Below, piece after piece: positions 1 to 6,018 of a stretch of 6,018 nucleotides of DNA (position 1 is the first letter of the stretch; each line of letters opens with the position of its first letter). Position numbers and translations under genes: made by a program. The notes under the pieces were generated by a model. That model saw only the letters and a program-made list of their open reading frames with translations. It did not search any database and was not told where the DNA came from. Origin of the DNA: Ignavibacteriota bacterium (GTDB lineage: Bacteria > Bacteroidota > Ignavibacteria > Palsa-1295); contig JANYLL010000313.1 in assembly GCA_025357895.1 (NCBI GenBank), positions 1 to 6,018 on the forward strand, read 5' to 3'.

Positions 1-1
1 G

Positions 2-238
2 CTAAGCATTATTCCAAATCCCACAATGGGAGAAACATCTATTTCTTCAACACAAAATCTCGGTGATGTAAGCATAACAGTTTATGATATGCTCGGTATA
101 AAGCAAAGCATGAATTTAGCAATTCTGCAAAAAAATACTCCGACTAAAATTATTCTTCCGGTTATGAATGGAGTGTATAATGTTCGGGTTCTTTCGGTTG
201 AACGGACGTATGATTTGAGGGTAGTGGTGAATAGATAA
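2..238 (+). CDS. T9SS type A sorting domain of a secreted protein (3' fragment)
   Basis: This is the C-terminal 78 residues of a protein whose start lies beyond the left edge. The frame is open to the edge, so the ATG at 26 is an internal methionine and not a start. The fragment begins with LSIIPNPTMGE, the PNP-x-x-G entry motif of type A T9SS sorting domains (TIGR04183-like). It continues with the family's VSITVYDMLG strand and turn (the usual form is 'v.lyd..G') and ends in DLRVVVNR before TAA. In known T9SS cargo this domain directs export across the outer membrane and is normally removed or used for anchoring at the surface. It aligns without gaps to the end of the next gene (residues 934-1011 counted from ATG 355), with 44 of 78 residues identical by hand count, so the two genes are paralogs at least in this module. 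The function of the missing body cannot be read here. A repeat element begins three bases after the stop codon. Confidence 0.9.
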   Translation, partial: LSIIPNPTMGETSISSTQNLGDVSITVYDMLGIKQSMNLAILQKNTPTKIILPVMNGVYNVRVLSVERTYDLRVVVNR

Positions 239-241
239 ATG

Positions 242-360
242 TGTCATTCCGAACAGATGGTGCGATCAAAGGGGCGACATCGAGCCCTAAGAGAGAAATC
301 TTTCAATAAGAATTAATCATTTTTTCTCCGTCTGCCGCGGCGGATTCCGTTCAAATGACA
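242..360. repeat. MITE-like imperfect inverted-repeat element
   Basis: A 119-bp intergenic element is bounded by TGTCATTCCGAAC (242-254) and GTTCAAATGACA (349-360). These arms are reverse complements apart from one gap and one mismatch. An inner pair of arms, GAGAAA (293-298) and TTTCTC (323-328), flanks an AT-rich loop. A perfect 8-bp palindrome, GCCGCGGC, sits at 334-341. The TGTCATTCCGAAC plus GAGAAATCTTTC combination resembles short dispersed repeats that I know from FCB-group intergenic regions. No ORF or transposase is inside. It begins 3 bp after the upstream stop codon, so it could fold as a transcript 3' end for that gene, but no clean stem plus U-tract is visible. The right arm supplies the ATG at 355 that would otherwise be taken as the next gene's start. 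Its family identity is inferred from memory of such repeats and not from a search. Confidence 0.6.
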
Positions 361-366
361 AAGCGA

Positions 367-429
367 CCTTCCCTCTCCAACTTCGGACATTGGACTCCAC
401 ACTTTGGATTTCCCGCTTCGGACTTTTCC
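367..429. repeat. Degenerate 7-bp tandem repeat tract (CTTYGGA-type)
   Basis: Read in steps of seven from 381, the sequence is CTTCGGA, CATTGGA, CTCCACA, CTTTGGA, TTTCCCG, CTTCGGA, CTTTTCC. The recognisable copies at 381, 388, 402 and 416 keep an exact 7-bp register with degenerate units between them. On the other strand the unit reads TCCRAAG, like the AAAGTCC/GAAGTCC heptamer tracts I know from Bacteroidota-type intergenic DNA. The boundaries are approximate, because the units at 367 and 374 are weak. The tract directly abuts the MITE-like element and ends about 25 bp before the preferred GTG start of the next gene. It also lies in the reading frame opened by ATG 355, where it encodes a low-plausibility peptide. 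Confidence 0.55.
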
Positions 430-453
430 GGAAAATTCCGTGTTACATTTTGC

Positions 454-3390
454 GTGAGACTTTCCCGATCTATATGGTTCATCCTTGCCGCTTTGCTGCT
501 CTTTGGTGAAGTGCATAATGTTTATGGGCAATGGAAAAGTATAGCGCCGAATATTGTTGCACCTCCTTATTCTCTCTTCGGAGCAATGAGCTATCATAAT
601 GGAACGATCATTGCTGCAATATCCGGAACGGTTATCTGTATAAGCTCTGATGATGGTAAAACCTGGCAAACGGTTGCTGCTCCGTATGCAGTCGATGATC
701 AACCTCAGGATGTAGATATTTTTGACGGACAAAATGCAATAATTGCAACGTATAAATCGGGACTATATATCACCCATGACGGTGGTTTGACCTGGGCAGC
801 AACCGGATTGATAACTGCTTTGAATGCTGCAAAATTTCTGGGTACCGCTAAAGATATTATTGCTGCAGCACCATTTGGTCGTTTACTTATATCCCAAGAT
901 GCCGGAATAACATGGAATCAAATTTCAGCGTCAGGGAGTACCGGACAAAATGATATCCAAGTTAGAAAGAAAGACCTTTCTATTTATGCTTCAGAGACCG
1001 GGGGAAACTCAGGAGGTGGCAATTTCGGATATATTAATTCGACGACCGATGGAGGTAGTACATGGAATCAAGCTTCCGGCAGATTTAATACTGATACCCA
1101 TAACTTCGCAATTGATCCATGCAATGACAGTTTGTTGTATGTCATCAACGAAGCTAATTTTAATCCAGGACCGGATGGCTTTGGGCACATATTTTTTTCG
1201 CACAATAGTGGAAAAACATTTACCGCAGTCAATACTATGGATATAAAGTATTACTGCGGCTCTATACTATGTGCGCCCGGTGGAACTCTATATCTTCAAA
1301 CACAGACAAGTGATGGAATCCTTCGTTCAACAGATCGAGGGTTCACATGGAAATCCATAGGCGGGCCAGATGGATTCTCTGATTGCCGCCTTATTTGCTG
1401 CAAAGATGATAATACTATTTTCGGAGTCGATAAACAAGGAAGTATATGGAAGACTCTTAATAGTGGAGGAGACTCGCTTACGACTAGCAAAGGCGGCTCT
1501 CTTGTTGTAACCCCTGGTATTTTGTTTGATAACGATACGGTTTATTGCCTTGATTCTGTTTCGCGACAGCTTACGCTTACTATTTCCGGGTGTCCGCCTC
1601 CTACTATTACAGGTTTATCTTTTATCGGCAAAGATGCTCTGAGCTATAGTGCCGGAAAGATCTTACAAAACTCCGTGAGCATTACATTCATGCCAAAAAA
1701 GTTAGGAGATCATCGTGGAATACTTCTGCTAAATTTAAGTAACGGTAAACAGGATACCGTACTTCTCAGAGGTTACAATGACAGCAAGCCATCGCAATAT
1801 TATTTTTCACCGAAAATACTTTTTGTAAATGATACTATTCGATGTATTGATTCGATCGTGCGTACAATTGCATACATCACTTCCGGCTGTCTCCCGCCCA
1901 CAATTACAGGATGGTCAGTAATTGGTATGGATTCATTAAGTTATAGTGTTGTGAGTTCTGCATCACATTCGCTCGATGTTACTTTTACTCCAAAAAAATT
2001 AGGCGATCACAATGATACGCTGTTAATAGACCTGAGTAATGGCAATCGCGATACTATTATACTCAAAGGATACAATGACAGCCAACCCTTTCAGTATTCT
2101 TTTACTCCTGTGCCGCTTTTCTTAACTGATACTGTAACGTTATGCGATACGCAAGTACAAAAAGCAGTGCTGCGTACGAGCGGCTGTGTGCCAAAAATTA
2201 TTTCGCAAGGTATAACGGGAGACGGTCTAAATAATTATCGGACCATGAAGCCGATAAAAGAGCCGCTTGTATCCGGAGACACGTTGATCATTGAATTCAA
2301 ACCAAACACCGGAGGAGTGCATCATGCCCTTTATGAAGCTATTCTTAGCGATGGCACAAAAATATCTCTGCCACTTGAAGGAGTTGGTAAAGATGTGCCA
2401 TTCACTTTTTCTTTTAATCCACCTCTACTGTTTAAGACTGATAGTGTTTATCTTTGTTCTCCGGGAATAGGAAATAAAGTTTTTATCTCTGTAGCGGGCT
2501 GTCGAATACCGGATGTTATTTCTCAGATAATAAGCGGGACTTCCTCATCCGATTATATGATAATCCGCAATGTCAATAATTCGATAGACCATTCGGATTC
2601 ACTTCTAATTGATTTTAAACCAAGTGCAGGAGGTATGCGCACCGCAACGTTAACTCTTACCTTTGCAGATGGATCTATGGTGAAGATACCACTTCAAGGC
2701 TTTGGTATTTCTCCACACCAAATAATTTTAACAACAAATGATCAATCAACGAATACAATCGGTGGTTCTGTGGATGCACCTATTACCATTAATGGTCTTG
2801 ACCATGATGAAGATGTCGATCTTGTTCTGCATTATAATAGTGAGCTAACATATCATGGGTCTTATTCTCCAATGAATCTTCAACTGGATATACCTGGAAG
2901 TCAATGGAGCGGTAGATCAAAATTGCATATCCCCCAGGTAAAGCCGAATATGATCGTAGGATATGCACGGTTTGATGTATTCAATGATTCGCTATCGAAA
3001 TCGCAAGTAAGGTTCGATTCGGTTATAGTGATGACTGCTGTTGTACCGTGTCAGTATATTTTGCCTCTATCAGTTACAAGTATTATTACTCCGCCCTCTG
3101 ACTGCGGTGCCGATATTATTTCCAGATTCTTACACAATGGTACAGTGCCACAGCTAACTATCACTCCTAATCCCACTGGGGGAGAAGTCTGGATTCGAGC
3201 AACACAGGATCTTGGCGAAGTGAGTATTGGAGTTTATACTATGCTTGGAGTTCAAATAATGATGAAGACACTGACGATTGAGAAGAATACTTCTACGAAG
3301 ATTATGCTTCCTGAGGTCAGAGGAATGTACAATATGCGGGTTCGGTCTGCTGAAAATAATTGGGACTTGAGAGTCATTGTAAACCGGTAG
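454..3390 (+). CDS. Secreted Asp-box beta-propeller / Ig-like repeat protein with T9SS sorting domain
   Basis: This is a large secreted, probably surface-attached protein of unknown substrate. Residues are numbered from ATG 355. I prefer the GTG at residue 34 (base 454), because RLSRSIWFILAALLLFG is a textbook signal peptide with likely cleavage after VYG58, while residues 1-33 are encoded by repeat DNA. Neither start has a Shine-Dalgarno sequence. Residues 60-370 carry six Asp-box motifs (SSDDGKTW 97, THDGGLTW 140, SQDAGITW 180, TTDGGSTW 230, SHNSGKTF 282, STDRGFTW 325), spaced 40-52 residues apart. This fits a BNR/Vps10/sialidase-type beta-propeller, but no sialidase arginine triad is evident, so enzymatic activity should not be assumed. 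Residues 381-787 form four tandem Ig-like domains with paired cysteines. Residues 788-900 look like a cohesin-like beta sandwich (weak call), followed by C899 and C917. Residues 934-1011 are a type A T9SS sorting domain with TPNP at 937-940. The gene is complete, faces the same way as the fragment upstream and converges with the next gene. Confidence 0.88.
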   Translation: MRLSRSIWFILAALLLFGEVHNVYGQWKSIAPNIVAPPYSLFGAMSYHNGTIIAAISGTVICISSDDGKTWQTVAAPYAVDDQPQDVDIFDGQNAIIATYKSGLYITHDGGLTWAATGLITALNAAKFLGTAKDIIAAAPFGRLLISQDAGITWNQISASGSTGQNDIQVRKKDLSIYASETGGNSGGGNFGYINSTTDGGSTWNQASGRFNTDTHNFAIDPCNDSLLYVINEANFNPGPDGFGHIFFSHNSGKTFTAVNTMDIKYYCGSILCAPGGTLYLQTQTSDGILRSTDRGFTWKSIGGPDGFSDCRLICCKDDNTIFGVDKQGSIWKTLNSGGDSLTTSKGGSLVVTPGILFDNDTVYCLDSVSRQLTLTISGCPPPTITGLSFIGKDALSYSAGKILQNSVSITFMPKKLGDHRGILLLNLSNGKQDTVLLRGYNDSKPSQYYFSPKILFVNDTIRCIDSIVRTIAYITSGCLPPTITGWSVIGMDSLSYSVVSSASHSLDVTFTPKKLGDHNDTLLIDLSNGNRDTIILKGYNDSQPFQYSFTPVPLFLTDTVTLCDTQVQKAVLRTSGCVPKIISQGITGDGLNNYRTMKPIKEPLVSGDTLIIEFKPNTGGVHHALYEAILSDGTKISLPLEGVGKDVPFTFSFNPPLLFKTDSVYLCSPGIGNKVFISVAGCRIPDVISQIISGTSSSDYMIIRNVNNSIDHSDSLLIDFKPSAGGMRTATLTLTFADGSMVKIPLQGFGISPHQIILTTNDQSTNTIGGSVDAPITINGLDHDEDVDLVLHYNSELTYHGSYSPMNLQLDIPGSQWSGRSKLHIPQVKPNMIVGYARFDVFNDSLSKSQVRFDSVIVMTAVVPCQYILPLSVTSIITPPSDCGADIISRFLHNGTVPQLTITPNPTGGEVWIRATQDLGEVSIGVYTMLGVQIMMKTLTIEKNTSTKIMLPEVRGMYNMRVRSAENNWDLRVIVNR
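1495..2715 (+). repeat. Four tandem Ig-like domain repeats (99-105 aa each) inside the propeller protein
   Basis: The units lie at about 1495-1791, 1792-2088, 2089-2400 and 2401-2715, which are residues 381-479, 480-578, 579-682 and 683-787 numbered from ATG 355. Each opens with an (F/V)xxxPxxLF strand, then DT/DS, then a cysteine, and 14-15 residues later a second cysteine in an (S/A)GC motif: C398/C413, C497/C512, C597/C611 and C701/C716. Units 1 and 2 align without gaps at a 99-residue offset, with 48 of 86 residues identical by hand count, and share PKKLGDH and LSNG...DT..L.GYNDS.P. Units 3 and 4 share instead an FKP..GG...A pattern and a DG.....PL.G.G ending. This suggests an older split into two unit types and a later duplication of the first. 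The fold resembles bacterial ASH/choice-of-anchor Ig-like domains, but I do not recognise a named family. Confidence 0.75.
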
Positions 3391-3440
3391 GTCCGAATTT
3401 AGCGTGTAAGCATGTCACCGTTATTAAATTCTCGCCTACC
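3386..3440. terminator. Convergent-gene inverted repeat, possible bidirectional terminator
   Basis: Two nested perfect arms share one axis. GGTAGG (3386-3391) pairs with CCTACC (3435-3440), and GAATTTA (3395-3401) pairs with TAAATTC (3425-3431). They are separated by a symmetric 3x3-nt internal loop and closed by a 23-nt loop, giving 13 base pairs in all. The outer left arm includes the TAG stop of the + strand gene (3388-3390), and the right arm ends 8 bp before the stop of the - strand gene. A shared hairpin between converging genes is the expected place for a bidirectional terminator. Neither side has a convincing U-tract and the loop is large, so a factor-dependent end or a processing and stability structure is equally possible. 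Confidence 0.4.
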
Positions 3441-3448
3441 AAGTATTC

Positions 3449-6018
3449 TTAATGCACTACTTCCAATTTCTGCGATATTGTACCCTCTTCCGATGAAAGC
3501 AATACATAATATATTCCTACAGGAAATCCTGCGATCGGAATTTCAGTCCGCATTGTATTGCTACTGATCTCTTTTTTATAGAGTTGCCTTCCGAGCACAT
3601 CAGTGACTTGTAATATACTTTTCCTTTTCACTGCTGAAGGAAATGTGGCAGTAACAAAATATCCTGAAGCGGGATTAGGGTTAAGCTTTAATAAGCCAAC
3701 CTGTGGCTCTTCATGATACGCAACTGCTGATATCAATGCACCTGTTCCGGAAAGATAGGAAAAATTCTTGATCGATGTTGCAAACGAGCCTCCAAGATCA
3801 GTGCCAAAAGTCAGCGTTTCGCTGAATGGTCCTTCTTTCTTTGGATGGAAGCACACCATTATTTTTGCGCTACCGTTTTGATGAATCGTAAGAGGAAGTT
3901 TAGCAAGCGAGATTACAGAAATATCAAAATCTGCGGTATCAGAAAGTTTTACTGAGAGAAGATTAAAGGGATGGTTGCCAACGTTGCGGATAGAAATGTC
4001 TTTACAATACTCCTTACCGACGGCTACATAACCGAAATCCGCATCCTCGGCAAGAATCAACCCGGTCGAGCCATGAGCATCAAGAGAAAGAGAAAACCTA
4101 AAACAATCAGTTTGAATGCGAACAGAATCACGATGGCGCAATGTATCATTTGCTGTATAACAAACCTGCAATGTATCCGAGCCTTGCGGATCAATGAGAT
4201 GTGGAAAAGGTTTTGCCGGAGTTGTAATGGTAAATGCATTACCATTATTTTGCAATTGAGCTGATTGAATTTTTATTGAGGGGCTTCCAATTGCAGCGGT
4301 ATTCTTAAATACGAACGTTGTACAAATCTGCTGTCCGACCGATTTTACAGGAAACACAATACTATCTGCTCTGCCCACTGACTGGGGATCGGTTGAAACA
4401 CTCAATGTAGGAGCTTTATATTGTAACGGAATATACACGGCATTTCCTCTATTATCTACCAAAGCAAGTGGCGCTGAAGCTGCAGCAAGAGCGTTAGTCA
4501 CATTTACATCGAAGCAGAAATTTTGTTTTGAATCACCCTGCGGATGATATTCACCGTTGCTATACCAATCTGCATTCGTATCTAAAGTTGCATTTTGTGC
4601 TTTGGATCCCGGAGAAAAATAAATACCATCCGGATCGTCAATAAGCATAATTGTTCTGATTCCCGGATCATTCGATGAAGTATCACGAACGCAAATATGC
4701 CAACTCGAACATTTCGAAGTAGAATCGATAGTCACAATGAGCGTAGGTTCTCCGCCTGTATTCAATAGCATTCCTGCAGGTGCTGCGTATTCATGTGGTA
4801 CGTTCGGAGGAGTGTTCGATCCCAAACCTGTTTCCGCAACATCTCGCATTTCATAAAAATATACCATGAAAGGAAATTCGGATGTAAAATAATACGGAGT
4901 AGGTGGTGAAAGCGGTGCTGCATATAATTTATATTGAATTCCACTTAATGAGGCATCCTGTCCGGATATGTTCGGATAAGAATTTACTTTAACAAGAGAG
5001 GCAAGTGAAGTCGGCGCACCGCCGCTTATCGACATTTTGATATCCTCAAAGTGATCACTTATAATATTAATATAAGGTTGATCAATTATTTGAAATATGT
5101 TTCCATTATCGATCAAGTTGAATGAATAGAATTTTTTCCAATGCGACCTCGGCACAACCGTCATCATCGATGGAGCAGGCCAAGGCTTCGATTTGCTTTC
5201 ACTCCGTTCATCATATTGCATAACGCTGATCTTTTTGCCATTTGTTGAAAATGTTTCTGTGGGACCAGTAACCTCCTTTTTCTCTGCAAAATTAAAACGG
5301 GTTACTGCGTAATCATCGCCACCCGATCCAATTCCCAGGTGTACCTGCGCAGTGGATTTATCATCAAATGAATAAATGCGATATGCATCGCCATGCCCTA
5401 CATCGCCGTATGCTTGTGCTTCTACAAGCGGAATAGAAACAAAGCCGGTTGAATCCCATAATACATACGGCACCATCTGCTCTATCATGTAATCGCGACC
5501 TTCAATAGAATAGGGATCAACACCACCCAACCCAAAAAAAGCATTCTCATGACCTGAGATCACTCCGACAGGATTACTCGATTCGATTATAGAGCCTGAC
5601 ATATCATTTTCACTATCATCACCGTTGGATTTGACAAGATAACACTGTCCTTTATTAATGGATACAGTATACGGAACTGGAGTATGTGAACTTCCTAAGC
5701 CATGAATTGCACCCGGATGCCCGGTTGTTGTAGAAGTTGCAGGGGTGATCTGTACGGTCGTACCATTCATTGTACCGATAATGATAAATGCACCGCCTGA
5801 ATTATTATTATTAAGTATATGCCCTTCTCCCGGATTGTCATTAAACGATGCAGCAACATATTCTTTACCGAGCGCAACGACAGGAAGGGCAAGGTAACTG
5901 CCTCCGGAGCACGGTCCGACGCTTAGATACTCGACAGTGATTGGACGTTTTGATGTAATATGGCAGGATTTATTCTGCGCAATATCTATGGACTCGTCGA
6001 TCTTCATTGCATCACGGT
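3449..6018 (-). CDS. IgGFc-binding-domain surface protein with ASH-type repeats and T9SS sorting domain (5' end missing)
   Basis: The frame is open through the right edge (upstream codons read R-D-A), so the methionine at 6007-6005 is internal and the signal peptide and first part of the protein are missing. Residues are numbered from that methionine. Residues 1-415 match the bacterial version of the IgGFc-binding N-terminal domain: HITSKRPITVEYLSV, then YLALPVVALGKEYVAASF, GTTVQITP, SSNPVGVISGHENAF, GDAYRIYSFDD, a P.MMTVVPRSHWKKFYSF strand, and the closing EYAAPAGM at 406-413. Residues 420-530 form another beta-rich module with C433 and C439. Residues 533-645 and 648-757 are two ASPM/SPD-2/Hydin-like (choice-of-anchor D) domains, each with one cysteine in an early strand and one in a late strand (C562/C616 and C668/C719). 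Residues 770-852 are a T9SS type A sorting domain (LNPNPASG, then VTDVLGRQLY, then G.YYVLL). This sorting domain is clearly more divergent than the pair on the other strand. A role in adhesion or surface binding is inferred. The natural ligand is unknown, and IgG binding should not be assumed from the domain name. Confidence 0.88.
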   Translation of the reverse strand, partial: RDAMKIDESIDIAQNKSCHITSKRPITVEYLSVGPCSGGSYLALPVVALGKEYVAASFNDNPGEGHILNNNNSGGAFIIIGTMNGTTVQITPATSTTTGHPGAIHGLGSSHTPVPYTVSINKGQCYLVKSNGDDSENDMSGSIIESSNPVGVISGHENAFFGLGGVDPYSIEGRDYMIEQMVPYVLWDSTGFVSIPLVEAQAYGDVGHGDAYRIYSFDDKSTAQVHLGIGSGGDDYAVTRFNFAEKKEVTGPTETFSTNGKKISVMQYDERSESKSKPWPAPSMMTVVPRSHWKKFYSFNLIDNGNIFQIIDQPYINIISDHFEDIKMSISGGAPTSLASLVKVNSYPNISGQDASLSGIQYKLYAAPLSPPTPYYFTSEFPFMVYFYEMRDVAETGLGSNTPPNVPHEYAAPAGMLLNTGGEPTLIVTIDSTSKCSSWHICVRDTSSNDPGIRTIMLIDDPDGIYFSPGSKAQNATLDTNADWYSNGEYHPQGDSKQNFCFDVNVTNALAAASAPLALVDNRGNAVYIPLQYKAPTLSVSTDPQSVGRADSIVFPVKSVGQQICTTFVFKNTAAIGSPSIKIQSAQLQNNGNAFTITTPAKPFPHLIDPQGSDTLQVCYTANDTLRHRDSVRIQTDCFRFSLSLDAHGSTGLILAEDADFGYVAVGKEYCKDISIRNVGNHPFNLLSVKLSDTADFDISVISLAKLPLTIHQNGSAKIMVCFHPKKEGPFSETLTFGTDLGGSFATSIKNFSYLSGTGALISAVAYHEEPQVGLLKLNPNPASGYFVTATFPSAVKRKSILQVTDVLGRQLYKKEISSNTMRTEIPIAGFPVGIYYVLLSSEEGTISQKLEVVH

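Noticed and set aside
26..28. ATG at 26 as the start of a 70-residue small protein
   Set aside because: The frame is open to the left edge and the sorting-domain motif PNP lies upstream of it, so it is an internal methionine of a larger protein.
444..452. TACATTTTG as a Bacteroidota-type -7 promoter box (TAnnTTTG)
   Set aside because: It matches only partly, has no TTTG box at the right distance upstream, and would place the transcript start at or after the GTG start codon.
313..732. 139-residue reverse-strand reading frame over the spacer and the start of the propeller gene
   Set aside because: It is antisense to the signal peptide and first propeller blade and to the repeat tract. It shows no domain signature and looks like a chance frame.
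532..1470. Sialidase (neuraminidase) call for the Asp-box region
   Set aside because: Asp boxes occur in many non-enzymatic propellers, and I could not find the arginine triad, the nucleophilic tyrosine or a FRIP-like motif.
950..1490. Short frames on both strands inside the propeller region (950-1246 +, 1009-1203 -, 1296-1490 -)
   Set aside because: The long main frame carries clear Asp-box motifs throughout, and the overlapping frames have no recognisable features.
3971..4944. Short frames inside the IgGFc-binding-like gene (3971-4264 +, 4057-4245 -, 4762-4944 -)
   Set aside because: They overlap a well-supported coding frame with domain motifs and show no independent coding signal.
6005..6007. 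Methionine codon at the right edge as the start of the IgGFc-binding-like protein
   Set aside because: The frame continues through the edge, there is no signal peptide, and the protein begins in the middle of the conserved IgGFc-binding domain.
1..6018. CRISPR array, tRNA/rRNA, riboswitch, transposase, toxin-antitoxin or defence genes
   Set aside because: Reading both strands showed no spaced direct repeats, RNA-gene signatures or catalytic motifs of these kinds. The space is almost fully used by three surface-protein genes.

Overview
The window looks like a piece of a chromosome from the Bacteroidota/Chlorobi (FCB) group, possibly a Kapabacteria- or Ignavibacteria-like lineage. The reasons are three secreted proteins that each end in a type A type IX secretion system (T9SS) C-terminal sorting domain, start codons without Shine-Dalgarno sequences, moderate-to-low GC, and an intergenic repeat carrying the TGTCATTCCGAAC / GAGAAATCTTTC and CTTYGGA-heptamer signatures that I associate with this group. 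The phylum placement is an inference. No housekeeping marker is present to confirm it.

Layout, left to right. (1) Bases 2-238, + strand, are the last 78 codons of a T9SS cargo protein whose body lies off the left edge. (2) Bases 239-453 are a 215-bp spacer. It holds a 119-bp MITE-like imperfect inverted repeat (242-360) and then a degenerate tract of 7-bp repeats (about 367-429). (3) Bases 454-3390, + strand, are a complete large secreted protein of 978 aa from the preferred GTG start. In order it has a signal peptide, an Asp-box beta-propeller, four tandem Ig-like domains each with a close cysteine pair, a cohesin-like beta domain and a T9SS sorting domain. An ATG at 355 would extend it by 33 codons, but those codons are made of repeat DNA. 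(4) Bases 3391-3448 are a 58-bp convergent junction with a long two-part inverted repeat. (5) Bases 3449-6018, - strand, are the C-terminal 855 or so codons of an IgGFc-binding-domain surface protein with two ASPM/SPD-2/Hydin-like (choice-of-anchor D) domains and a T9SS sorting domain. Its N-terminus is off the right edge.

Taken together this is a cluster of cell-surface or secreted adhesin-like proteins that should all use the same T9SS export and anchoring route. The first two share an ungapped, 56% identical sorting domain (44 of 78 residues by my hand count), so they are paralogs at least in that module. I see no RNA gene, CRISPR array, transposase, defence gene or enzyme with a recognisable active site. 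The most interesting items are the repeat-derived false N-terminus, the cysteine-paired Ig-like repeats and the convergent hairpin. I do not see convincing evidence of a wholly new biological system.
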